Source: Bog-473 sp963783965 (GTDB lineage: Bacteria > Actinomycetota > Acidimicrobiia > Acidimicrobiales > RAAP-2). From it: a DNA stretch of 64,000 nt. The position numbers and the translations under genes were made by a program. Shown in pieces: positions 10,010 through 18,598 of the stretch (its first letter is position 1; every line of letters starts with the position of its first letter). The stretch covers positions 186,001 to 250,000 of the forward strand of contig CAWAPQ010000003.1 in assembly GCA_963783965.1 (NCBI GenBank), in the 5' to 3' direction. The notes under the pieces were generated by a model that made no database searches, was not told the origin of the DNA, and saw only the letters and a list, made by a program, of their open reading frames with translations.

Positions 10010-11256
10010 CCGGCGGCGTTTACTCGGGAACCTAACGAGCGCCGCATCACGTCGAGCAAGACCGGACCGGCTTCGTCAACAGTGTGACGCTTCCGCACCC
10101 GCTCCGCTGCCACCACTCCCATCCGCTGCCTCTCGTCTCCCCGCTCGAGCAGGTCGATGACCGCATCGGCCATGCCGGAGACATCGAGATACTCGACCAC
10201 TCGCCCCGCGTCTGTCTCGACAAATTCGGGCGCACCGCCGCCACCTGCGAAGCAGGCAATGGGGACGCCTGCAGCTGCCGCTTCGAGCATGACAAGCGGG
10301 AAGGGATCCTCCCGCGAGGTCAAGGCGAACACATCCGTCGCTGCGAGGAGCTGCGCCGTCTCCTCCAGCGGTCCGATGAATCTGATTCGGTCCCCGAGGC
10401 CAAGCCGACTGGTGTCCATCAGGAGCCCTCCCCGGGTCGCTCCGGCAGCCTCACCCCCCGCCCAGAGAAAGTGAACTTCTGCGTCGGGGAGGCGTCGGAT
10501 GACCATGGCCGCGAGTTGGACGAAGAGCTCTGTTCCCTTCCGCCAATCCAACGTCCCGACTCCGGCAACGACGAGTGCGTCGGGAGATATTCCCAAGCTC
10601 TTCCTGGTCGCTTGCCGGGCCGCCCGAGCTCGGGCGACCTGATCCTCGTTGATTGCGATGAACGCATGGCACAAGGTGATCTGTTCGGGTGACACCCCCT
10701 GCGTCGAAACAAGGTTTTCCAACGTCACGCGGGAGCAGGCAATGAAATGACTTGTCACGTCCTTGGTGTAGGCAAGATCGCGAGCCGGTGTGCGGTAGTC
10801 CAGCCACCATGCCAGCTCGTGCACGTGCGAGAGAACTCGTTGTCCCGGGAGACAGAGTGCGCGCAAGAGTGCGCCGTTCTGGAGGGTGTTCGAGTACACG
10901 AGATCCACCTCGGACAGGCGCCGGCGGAGCATGCGGAGTCGCTGCGTGTTCCAGCTGCTGAGCAGGACTGGTGGGATATTTTGGGCCGGCAGGTGGGCCA
11001 GATATCGGCTCGCCGTGGCGTCCGCGATTGTCGTAGGCGCCAGAGATGCGAAGGCTGCCGTCAGAGCGCCCCCGCGGCCCAGCAAGATCTCAAATTGGTA
11101 GTCGGTATGGGTTCGAAGCCACTGCAGGAAGGTCAGGAGGGCGATGGGAGCGCCGGTGCGGGAGGCGTCGTGCGAGACGAAGAGGATCGAGGGTGACGAC
11201 GCCCCTGTTCCGGATCGATGGGCCTGATGGCCGAACGCGGTGTGCCGACGACTCAC
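9997..11256 (-). CDS. GT4 family glycosyltransferase
   Basis: Retaining glycosyltransferase of GT-B fold, 419 residues. The N-terminal acceptor domain begins at ILFVSHDASRTGAPIALLTF (the GxGxP-like loop) and includes VDLVYSNTLQNGALL. The C-terminal domain has VAGVGTLDWRKGTELFVQL, FIGPLEETAQLLAATDVFAL and EDPFPLVMLEAAAAGVPI (E-x7-E). It is unbroken, unlike several neighbours. It is divergent from the ABC exporter at 11472, from which it is separated by 215 bases. It probably contributes a residue to the polymer exported by that transporter. Substrate unknown. Confidence 0.88.
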   Translation of the reverse strand: MSRRHTAFGHQAHRSGTGASSPSILFVSHDASRTGAPIALLTFLQWLRTHTDYQFEILLGRGGALTAAFASLAPTTIADATASRYLAHLPAQNIPPVLLSSWNTQRLRMLRRRLSEVDLVYSNTLQNGALLRALCLPGQRVLSHVHELAWWLDYRTPARDLAYTKDVTSHFIACSRVTLENLVSTQGVSPEQITLCHAFIAINEDQVARARAARQATRKSLGISPDALVVAGVGTLDWRKGTELFVQLAAMVIRRLPDAEVHFLWAGGEAAGATRGGLLMDTSRLGLGDRIRFIGPLEETAQLLAATDVFALTSREDPFPLVMLEAAAAGVPIACFAGGGGAPEFVETDAGRVVEYLDVSGMADAVIDLLERGDERQRMGVVAAERVRKRHTVDEAGPVLLDVMRRSLGSRVNAAGPSG

Positions 11257-11471
11257 TGCTCCAGCCTATTGAATCAGGCCGCGTTGCTCTGCCTCGACCC
11301 ACCTGGATCGGCCCGACTCGTGGCTGGCCCCGGGGTCCCCTAGGGGCTTCTTCTCGGTGAGGGATGTCGGCTCTGCCCGTTACTGTGCGTCGAAGGTCAC
11401 GCGGATGACGACGGAAAACAAGATCGACCTGTTGCGGGCCTCCGGCCGATGATCGTGCGTGCAATTCTCCG
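11257..11471. promoter_or_regulatory. Divergent intergenic region with palindromic CCCCTAGGGG
   Basis: It lies between a minus-strand GT4 and the plus-strand ABC exporter operon. The perfect 10-base palindrome CCCCTAGGGG is at 11337-11346, 126 bases upstream of the permease start. It is the most symmetrical of the CCTAGGGG-type sites in this window. Confidence 0.4.
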
Positions 11472-12332
11472 ATGAGCACTGAGCCAGCGGTGAGTGTCGC
11501 AGCCGAGAATCGCTGGTTGCGGATCGACAGCCGTCGACACTGGTTTCCCGACCTCGGAGCCGTCTTCCGTTCCCGTCAGCTCCTCTGGCTCCTCTGCCGC
11601 CGAAACATCACGGTGATGTATCGCCAAACTGTCATGGGGTCCATCTGGCTCGTGGTCTCTCCGGTCATTTCGGCGGCGTTGCTCAGCTTCGTGTTCGGAC
11701 GAGTGGCTCACCTCCCGTCCGGCGGGGTGCCGTACTTTCCCTTCACGTTCGCAGGCCTGCTGGCATGGAATCTCTTCTCGAACTCGGTGACCGGGGCAGC
11801 GACCAGTCTCACGACTAATTCGACTCTCTTCACAAGGATCTACTTTCCCCGCCTTCTTCTTCCCCTCTCGGCACTGGCGCCGGTCCTGGTCAACCTCGGC
11901 ATCAGTTGCGGCGTCATGTTCTTTCTTCTCGTGGCTTACAGGATCGGCTTCTCGCTTCGGCTTCTGCTGCTGCCGGTTTGGCTCGGGTTGGCCCTTCTCC
12001 TCTCTATCGGCGTGAGCCTGATGCTGTCCTCAATGGCGGTGTTGCGCCGAGACGTGCAGTACGCCACGCAAGCAATCATGCCGCTCCTGTTGTTCGTCAC
12101 TCCGGTGGCCTACTCCGTCGCCTCCGTCCCCCCAGAGCTCCGGACGATCTACCTTCTCAACCCCATGGCAACCATCGTGTCGGGCTGCCGTTGGTCACTG
12201 GTTGGGCAGACCTCGTCTTCGATTCTCTCCATGTCGGCTATCGCGTACACCACTGTCGTGACGCTTCTGGCACTGATTGCAGGGCTGATTGTCTTTGCAC
12301 GTCTCGAGTGGAAGTTCGCCGATGTCGTCTAG
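11472..12332 (+). CDS. wzm: Polysaccharide ABC transporter permease (Wzm/TagG-like)
   Basis: Membrane half of an ATP-driven exporter for lipid-linked polysaccharide. The 286 residues contain about six membrane segments, with the ABC-2 family opening RNITVMYRQTVMGSIWLVVSP after a cytoplasmic N-terminus and the later LLLFVTPVAYSVASVPPELR stretch. Length and motifs are typical of Wzm/RfbA permeases. The ATPase gene follows with an 11-base overlap, so the pair is co-translated. Its presence indicates that at least one polymer of the locus is finished in the cytoplasm before export. Confidence 0.93.
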   Translation: MSTEPAVSVAAENRWLRIDSRRHWFPDLGAVFRSRQLLWLLCRRNITVMYRQTVMGSIWLVVSPVISAALLSFVFGRVAHLPSGGVPYFPFTFAGLLAWNLFSNSVTGAATSLTTNSTLFTRIYFPRLLLPLSALAPVLVNLGISCGVMFFLLVAYRIGFSLRLLLLPVWLGLALLLSIGVSLMLSSMAVLRRDVQYATQAIMPLLLFVTPVAYSVASVPPELRTIYLLNPMATIVSGCRWSLVGQTSSSILSMSAIAYTTVVTLLALIAGLIVFARLEWKFADVV

Positions 12333-13719
12333 CTCGGCGATCAGCGTCTCTCACGTGTCGAAGGTCTACTCCCTGGGCTTGACCGGAAGGACGAAGTCGC
12401 TGCCGTCAATCCTTCGGGAGCGTGCCCGTTCACCCCTGCGGGGAAGCGGGCTTCGGAAGGAGCGGATCAGGGCGCTCGACGACGTCTCCTTCGAGGTCGC
12501 CTCGGGCGAGGCCGTTGGCATCGTCGGGAACAACGGCGCAGGCAAGAGCACGTTGCTGAAGGTCCTCAGCCGCATCACTCCGCCAACGCGCGGTCACATC
12601 GACATCCGCGGCACCGTCGGATCGCTCCTGGAGGTGGGGACCGGATTTCATCCGGAGCTGACGGGCCTGGAGAACGTGTATCTCAACGGGGCGATCCTCG
12701 GCATGTCGACACGCGAGATCAAACGACGGCTGGACGAGATCCTCGCCTTCGCGGAAGTAGACAAATTCATTGATACTCCGGTGAAGCGCTACAGCAGTGG
12801 CATGCGCATCCGGCTTGCCTTTGCGGTCGCGGCTCACCTTGACCCGGAGATCCTGATCGTGGACGAGGTTCTCTCTGTCGGCGACGTCGCGTTTCAGGCG
12901 AAGTGTCTGGAGAGGATGAAGTCGGTCGCGGCGAACGAGGGGCGCACCGTCCTGTATGTGAGTCACCAGTTGGCCACTGTCGAGCATCTGTGTCCCAGGG
13001 CTCTGCTCATCTCCGGAGGTCGGCTCGTGTTCGATGGCCCGACGGACGAGACCATGGCCGAATATCTCCGAAAATTCCCTAAGGGCGAAGCTGGTGAGAT
13101 GCCAGGTGTTTTCGACCTTGCCTCCGCAGACCGCTCCAACGGAACGTACGAGCCACTCCTCCAGCGGCTCGAGATCCGGCCGGCCGGAGGCGCACCAGCG
13201 GACAACATCCGGATGGGGGAGTTGCTGCGCATAGAGATACGTGTCGCAGGATTGAATCACATCCGTGAACCCTGGGTCTTCGTCTCTATCGGGTCGAGCA
13301 GAATACCCGTCCTGCTGCGGATGAACTCGCTTGCAGTGCCACTTGAGGCCGCACAAGGCCGGAGTGACTGGGAGCGGATCGTCATCAACGTGCCCGCGCT
13401 GCCCCTCACGCCAGGTGACTATCGGGTGGAGGTGCAAATCAAGGAGGGGGCCAAGACGGTCGACTTCGTCGGGTCGGCTGGCACGTTCAAGGTCAGCCCC
13501 TCGGATGTGTTCGACGGGGGGTATCGGTTTGACTCCAGCGGAGGGTTCGACGATGGGTGCTTCGTGGTCCCGTGGGAGTGGGAACTTCGGCCGGAATTGG
13601 ATCCATCTGCCGAGTCCGCGCCGGAGATTCTGTGGGCCGGTGACGCCGCCAGCGAGACCAACGGCAAGTCGCGGAGTGCGCACCCCCCGAGCTCCGTCGT
13701 TTCTGCAAGAGCTCGCTGA
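12322..13719 (+). CDS. wzt: Polysaccharide ABC transporter ATP-binding protein with C-terminal binding domain (Wzt-like)
   Basis: Energises export of the polysaccharide with the permease encoded just upstream. The 465-residue protein has Walker A GNNGAGKST (about residues 69-77), the signature YSSGMRIRLAFAVA, Walker B ILIVDEVLSVGD and an H-loop VSHQ. Residues of about 285-430 form a beta-rich Wzt-type C-terminal domain (from LQRLEIRPAGG to VVPWEWEL), which in O9a-type systems recognises the polymer's terminal modification. I chose ATG 12322, which overlaps the permease stop by 11 bases. An earlier GTG at 12289 would overlap more. Confidence 0.93.
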   Translation: MSSSSAISVSHVSKVYSLGLTGRTKSLPSILRERARSPLRGSGLRKERIRALDDVSFEVASGEAVGIVGNNGAGKSTLLKVLSRITPPTRGHIDIRGTVGSLLEVGTGFHPELTGLENVYLNGAILGMSTREIKRRLDEILAFAEVDKFIDTPVKRYSSGMRIRLAFAVAAHLDPEILIVDEVLSVGDVAFQAKCLERMKSVAANEGRTVLYVSHQLATVEHLCPRALLISGGRLVFDGPTDETMAEYLRKFPKGEAGEMPGVFDLASADRSNGTYEPLLQRLEIRPAGGAPADNIRMGELLRIEIRVAGLNHIREPWVFVSIGSSRIPVLLRMNSLAVPLEAAQGRSDWERIVINVPALPLTPGDYRVEVQIKEGAKTVDFVGSAGTFKVSPSDVFDGGYRFDSSGGFDDGCFVVPWEWELRPELDPSAESAPEILWAGDAASETNGKSRSAHPPSSVVSARAR

Positions 13720-13732
13720 CGGCCTCGCCGTC
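13718..13732 (+). terminator. Short hairpin after the ABC exporter operon
   Basis: GACGGC (13718-13723), loop CTC, GCCGTC (13727-13732) form a perfect 6-bp stem that starts on the stop codon of the Wzt-like gene. The next gene is convergent and ends at 13758. No T-tract is present. Confidence 0.4.
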
Positions 13733-13757
13733 GTCGTCCGCTGACGGTGACCGGCTC

Positions 13758-14927
13758 TTACTCGGTTGCAAGCTGGCTGAGGACGCGGCTCCAGGCCTCC
13801 AGAGCTGGTGTGGCTGTGAAGCGCTCGAGCACAGACGTCAGCGCGGCTGCGCCAAGCTTGGAGCGCTGCTCGCCGTCGGTCAGGAGTCTGACGAGGGCGT
13901 CGACCCATGAGTCGACGGCGTTGGGAATATCGATGAGCCAGCCGGTGACGCCATCGTCGATGAGTTCGGGAATGCCACCGACGCGACTGGCAATGACCGG
14001 CAGGGCGCAGGCCATCATCTCGAGCGCAGCCAGCGGGAAGGTCTCCTCGACGACACTCGGTACCACACCGATGTCGGAGGCCCCGTACATCGTGTGGACC
14101 TCATCTGGCTGCAGGCGGCCGAGATTCCACAGTTCCACGTTGCGGGCCAGGATCCGGCGCTCAGATCGAGGTTCACCCGCACTCACGAGCACCACCCGCC
14201 GCCCGAGGGACGGCAGCGCCATGGCGGCCCGTTCAATGACCCTTGCTCCCTTGATCCAGTGGCGACCAATGAACGCCACTACGAGATCATCCTGCTCTAG
14301 GCCGAGCGCGGCCCGGGAGGCGTCTCGCTCCATCGGTCGAAGGGGATGAAAGGAGCGTTCGTCGATCCAGTTGGAGATGATCCAAATCGGCGCCGGATAT
14401 TGGTTGCCCAATGAACGCCAGGTGTTCCGATACACGGCGGCCGAGGGGACAACGGCCGCGTCCGCCGCCAATCCGGCGTCGAGGAACCCCCAGATGACTG
14501 GCGTGTGGATCCAGTGCACGATGCGGGAACGGGGCATGGCCCGTCGGACGGCAAGAACCGCCTCGGCATGAGTGCAGATGACGACCGTCGAAGGTCGATC
14601 CGGGCGGGCTGCAGCGAGCCGGACCGCTGCAGCCTCGGCCCAGAGTGCCTTGCCGAAGCTCTCTTGGGTGGCCGCCCTCCTGCCCGTGAGCCGACGTCCA
14701 ACCCGCGACCCGGACAGGCGTACCTTGGCTCTGGCCGATGCGGGCTGGGCGACGCCAATGGCTTCTACACCGGGAACCGATTTGGCCTCGGGAGAGATCG
14801 CCAGGAAGTCCCAGTCGGAGTGGACTGCGCTCAGCGCCGCAAGGAGCTGGGCATTGAGCCGGGGCACAGCAGCAGTTGCCTCCAGCTCCACCGGCAGCAA
14901 CCCGTACAGAGACACGACGCTCACCAT
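13758..14927 (-). CDS. GT4 family glycosyltransferase
   Basis: GT-B glycosyltransferase, about 389 residues from ATG 14927 (VSVVSLYGLLPVELEATA). Longer in-frame starts at 15062 or 15287 would overlap the upstream gene. The donor domain has VVAFIGRHWIKGARVIER, LWNLGRLQPDEVHTMYGASD and EETFPLAALEMMACALPVIAS (E-x7-E), and then IPELIDDGVTGWLIDIP. It follows the GT2-like gene at 15035 on the same strand with a 107-base gap. It probably extends the same polymer. Sugar specificity cannot be read from the sequence. Confidence 0.87.
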   Translation of the reverse strand: MVSVVSLYGLLPVELEATAAVPRLNAQLLAALSAVHSDWDFLAISPEAKSVPGVEAIGVAQPASARAKVRLSGSRVGRRLTGRRAATQESFGKALWAEAAAVRLAAARPDRPSTVVICTHAEAVLAVRRAMPRSRIVHWIHTPVIWGFLDAGLAADAAVVPSAAVYRNTWRSLGNQYPAPIWIISNWIDERSFHPLRPMERDASRAALGLEQDDLVVAFIGRHWIKGARVIERAAMALPSLGRRVVLVSAGEPRSERRILARNVELWNLGRLQPDEVHTMYGASDIGVVPSVVEETFPLAALEMMACALPVIASRVGGIPELIDDGVTGWLIDIPNAVDSWVDALVRLLTDGEQRSKLGAAALTSVLERFTATPALEAWSRVLSQLATE

Positions 14928-15034
14928 GAGCGCAGAGTCAGCGTCCGGCGTGGGACAGGACGCGGCGGCGGAGCTGTCCGACTCGTCGGGAAAGTCGCCG
15001 GTGCATCGTGCGGGAGCGCCGGCGGCGCTCGGCG

Positions 15035-15910
15035 TCAATTTGAGGATTGCATCTCGAACCATTCGAAGATTCGTCTCGTGTGGAGCCGGTCGTACTCTCG
15101 GTCGACGGAGACCGCAGTGGGAGATCGCAACGGGAACGCAAGTGGCGCACCCTTCAGATTCGCCAGTGGATGGTCCGGAGGCAAACCTCTCCCCTCGGCG
15201 TTGCCGATGTTCGTGACGAGATTCTCCGAGGGAACGATGGTGACACCTGCGTGGACGAGTCGCGCCAAACTCCACGGGAGATCCCACGAGTGGCGATCGG
15301 AGGGTTCCCCAAAAAGGCGATCGAACCGCCGAGCTTGGTAGGCGTAGACCTCGTCGTCGGCGAGTAGTTCGCGTATCCCTTTCTTGACGGTCTCGTCACC
15401 CCAGGCCGACATCCCGGCGTCATAGAGCGACCAGGCACGCTTCCACGAGGCCCAGCCCCACACGCTTCCGAAATGGGAAAAGTGATAACTCTGCGTGCTT
15501 GTCTTCCAGTGGCCCAGATAGTTGGTACCAGACACCATCATCACCCGCTGGTCGTCTCGGTACCGTTGCAGCATGTCCTGGGAGAACCGGAAGAAGGTCG
15601 GATCTGGCACGCAGTCATCGTCCAGGACGATCCCTTCATCAACTGCAGAGAAGGCCCAATCGACGCCGGATGTGTAGCACGCCCGAGCTCCGCGGTTCGT
15701 CTCGGAGTAGTGATAGTTCGCATCGCAGGCCCAGCTGACATTTTCGACGATGCCCCGTACCTGTGCACACTCAACCTCTTCCGCCGCCGAGCGAGGACCG
15801 TCGGCAAACACGAACAGCTGCTTCGGCCTTGCCAGCTCGATCGCCTCAAAAACACGGCGAGTGGTTTCCGGGCGGTTGAACACGCTGAGAATGACGGGAG
15901 TATTCAGCAC
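15035..15910 (-). CDS. GT2-like glycosyltransferase (GT-A fold, HlpA-like group)
   Basis: Sugar transferase with an N-terminal GT-A fold, PVILSVFNRPETTRRVFEAI. The metal-binding acidic motif is in GIVLDDDCVPDPTFFRF, followed by MMVSGTNYLG and FGSVWGWASWKRAWSLYD, which are typical of this glycosyltransferase-like group. About 291 residues if GTG 15910 is the start. The frame stays open to 16138, but the extra N-terminus looks non-coding. It is upstream of the GT4 at 13758 on the same strand and divergent from the pyruvyltransferase-like gene. Its acceptor is unknown. Confidence 0.78.
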   Translation of the reverse strand: MLNTPVILSVFNRPETTRRVFEAIELARPKQLFVFADGPRSAAEEVECAQVRGIVENVSWACDANYHYSETNRGARACYTSGVDWAFSAVDEGIVLDDDCVPDPTFFRFSQDMLQRYRDDQRVMMVSGTNYLGHWKTSTQSYHFSHFGSVWGWASWKRAWSLYDAGMSAWGDETVKKGIRELLADDEVYAYQARRFDRLFGEPSDRHSWDLPWSLARLVHAGVTIVPSENLVTNIGNAEGRGLPPDHPLANLKGAPLAFPLRSPTAVSVDREYDRLHTRRIFEWFEMQSSN

Positions 15911-16144
15911 GACGTCGGTGCAAGGATGGGCGACACAACCACTCCGCTGCGTCGCTGCCGAATGCGGTCCCGATGACTGCGCTGCCTCACCACCGAACCC
16001 CTTCTTCGAACCGACCGAGCCATGCGCCCGTCCCGGGCATTCACGCCGCTGTCGACCTATGGGAAAGCTATGGCCCTGCTGGAGACCGTCACACCGAGAA
16101 GATCCCCCCAAGGGACTTCCCTCCAGGTATCCGTTCACTGCCGG
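15911..16144. promoter_or_regulatory. Divergent intergenic region
   Basis: It separates the minus-strand GT2-like gene from the plus-strand pyruvyltransferase-like gene. Both starts are uncertain, so the true gap may be up to about 400 bases. No repeat or clear promoter was seen. Confidence 0.25.
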
Positions 16145-17549
16145 GTGATAGCAACCGGTGGTGGGTTTCCTGGTAGGCGACCGTCGGCGCTTCTTGCGGC
16201 AGCCGAAGCGAGTGTTGGGTCGGGTTCATGCACGCGTTGCGCGGCCCGAAGCGCTCTCGGATGTTTCGGCGAGGCTCGCCCGACCGATACCGCCAAGCAT
16301 CCCCACCTCCCTCCCGGGCCGACGATCGTGCTCCTGAACGATTGCCGCGACCAGGACAATTTTGGCGCGCATGCATTGGTGGACGGGCTGTACAGGATCT
16401 TGATGCAGACAGCGCCGAACGCATCCATTCGGCCGATTCCGTCCCACTGGCTCCTCGACACGTCACACGGGCTCGGCGCATTCACGAATGGAGGCGCCGG
16501 GATGCGACAGCTCCCCGCGACCTATCCGGCGGTTGCCGACCAATTTGAGGCTGTGGCCGAGGATTGGTTGCGGGGAAGAGGAGGCCCGGGAGCAGATGAG
16601 CTCCTGCACCGCTTCGAGGGAGCGGACCTGGTAGTCCTGAATGGCGAGGGAAGCGTCTATCGCACCAACCTGAGCGCGATCCGTGAGCTGTTCATTGCCT
16701 GGTTCTGCAAGCGTCAGATGGGCATTCCGACCGTCTTCGTCAATGCCACGGTCCACCTCACCGATGTCATGCCCATTCTCCCGGCCATGGTGCGCAAGAC
16801 ACTTGCCGGTTCTCGACGCGGTGGCCGTGCGCGAACCGGCGTCTCTCCGGAACCTCGCTCACTACGCACCACACGTCCCGTTCAGCTGATTCCTGACTCC
16901 GCATTTGCCTGACGCCTGCTGATGCCCGCCCAGACCTCTCTGTCCGACGTCATCCGTGCCCGCATTGGTGAGACGACCGTATTTCTGTTTCGATCCCGGC
17001 CCTATGCCCATCGATCATCGCCCTGGTCGTCGTTCGGCCCTGTACCGCCTGATCGCAGGAGCTCAAAGATGTCACGGCTGACGCTGTCTTCGTGCGGAGC
17101 GACCCAGCCGATCGCTACGTCGAGGAGATCGCCAAGGAGACAAACTCGCTCTACATCGACGCCGACGGTCGACTACCGCGAATGGATGACGGTTGGTTCG
17201 AGACGCTCAGTTCTTACTGACCGGCCGCTATCACAACCCGATACTTGCCGCGATAATGGGTTGTCCATCCATAACGCTCGCGTCGTCGAGCCACAAGGTC
17301 CACGGTGGGTGCGAGATGCTGGAAGTTATCGGGACCCCCTACGACGGGACCGATCTCGGCTCGGAGATACCGGCGATGATCCGGCAGGCACGCCACTATG
17401 TTCAAAACCGCGCCGACCTTCGTGATCGTCTGCGGGAAGTCTGTGAGCGACACCGCAGCGAAACATCGGAGCTCAGCTCCCTGATCACGGCCGTGCTGGG
17501 ATCATCGGGCGTGCGGGATGACCGAGAGGAGCGCGTTCCCGCGCAATGA
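16145..17549 (+). pseudogene. Polysaccharide pyruvyltransferase-family protein, frameshifted
   Basis: Resembles the CsaB/ExoV group that puts a pyruvate ketal on a polymer, although many relatives have other roles. The conserved N-terminal part is IVLLNDCRDQDNFGAHALVDG and DLVVLNGEGSVYRTN. Frame changes near 16800, 16890 and 16950-17180 separate it from LDAVAVREPASLRNLAHYAP and from the C-terminal domain, which has FLLTGRYHNPILAAIMGCPS and KVHGGCEMLEV. The final frame ends at 17549 with a 4-base ATGA overlap into the next gene, so the unit was built as an operon. The start is uncertain (GTG 16145 is the nearest in frame, and the domain begins near 16310). Confidence 0.65.
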
Positions 17550-18598
17550 CCGGTCTCCTCGTTGGCTATGGCTCCATCGGGCGCCGCCACCTCACGAACC
17601 TTCACCGCCTCGGAGTCACGGACTGGGCGGTTGTGCATTCGGGTCAGGGGACCCTTCCCTTGCAATCTCCAGGTCCCGCACGAATCTACTCGGACCTCTC
17701 CGAAGCACTCGAAAAGGAGAGTCCCTCCTTCGCAGTGATCGCGAACCCGACGAGCATGCATGTCCCGACTGCGTTGGCGTGCGCCGCTGCAGGGTGTGCT
17801 CTGTTGATTGAGAAACCGATCTCTCACTCGCTCGATGGTGTGGAGGAGCTGGAGGCTGCCGCCACGGCACTGCGGCTCAAGGCCCTCGTCGGGTTCCAAT
17901 TCCGCTTTCATCCCGCCTTGCAGCGGATCCGTGACTTGGTTCGTTCAGGGGAACTGGGGGTGCCGCTTCACGCACGCGTGATCTGGGCCGAGCACCTCCC
18001 GTCATGGCATCCGTGGGAAGACTGGCGGAAGGGCTATGCCGCGAGAGCCGAGCTCGGAGGGGGCGTGCATCACACGATCTGCCATCCGTTCGATTACCTC
18101 CGGATGATCTTTGGTGATCCGATCACGCTCTTCGCCACGCTGAGACAGGACGGACCCCTCGGATTGTCGGTCCCAGAAGCAGCCGATGTGGTCCTTTCTT
18201 TCGCGGAGGGACTCACTGCGCAGGTCCATCTCGACTACTGGTGTCGCCCACCGATGCACCGGATGGACCTGATCTGCTCCGAGGGCAGCGTCCATTGGGA
18301 CTACCTGACCGGCCTCCTCGAGGTATCTGATCCAAACGGAGAAGGTTGCCGGAGTGTTGCCTACCCCGGCGTGGAGGGACGCAACGACCTGTTCCTCAGC
18401 GAAGCGGCGCATTTCCTCGGCGTCATCGGAGAGGGCGAGCCGTCCGGGTGCGGCATTGAAGACGGGATAGCGGTCGTCCGCATTTGTGATGCGATCGACC
18501 GCTCGGCCGTTTCCGGAGAGCTCACCCCGATCGGGTCCCTGTCGCCTCCGAGCTCGAGCGTGGAGAACGCAGAAACAGGCAGTGGAGGCGGACAATGA
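17546..18598 (+). CDS. Gfo/Idh/MocA family oxidoreductase
   Basis: NAD(P)-dependent sugar oxidoreductase, 350 residues. The N-terminal Rossmann fold shows GYGSIGRRHLTNLHRLG. The conserved lysine motif is in LIEKPISHSLDG (EKP). The C-terminal substrate domain has GGGVHHTICHPFDYLRMIFG, where the His-His-Asp pattern fits the active site. It overlaps both neighbours by ATGA, so it is co-translated with the pyruvyltransferase-like and capsule-type genes. In similar loci such enzymes oxidise or epimerise a UDP- or CMP-linked sugar. Here the substrate is probably an intermediate of the module at 20.4-24.9 kb, but that is inference. Confidence 0.85.
   Translation: MTGLLVGYGSIGRRHLTNLHRLGVTDWAVVHSGQGTLPLQSPGPARIYSDLSEALEKESPSFAVIANPTSMHVPTALACAAAGCALLIEKPISHSLDGVEELEAAATALRLKALVGFQFRFHPALQRIRDLVRSGELGVPLHARVIWAEHLPSWHPWEDWRKGYAARAELGGGVHHTICHPFDYLRMIFGDPITLFATLRQDGPLGLSVPEAADVVLSFAEGLTAQVHLDYWCRPPMHRMDLICSEGSVHWDYLTGLLEVSDPNGEGCRSVAYPGVEGRNDLFLSEAAHFLGVIGEGEPSGCGIEDGIAVVRICDAIDRSAVSGELTPIGSLSPPSSSVENAETGSGGGQ

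Noticed and set aside
12430..13908. A 492-codon minus-strand open frame
   Set aside because: It is antisense to the Wzt-like ATPase, with no recognisable domain.
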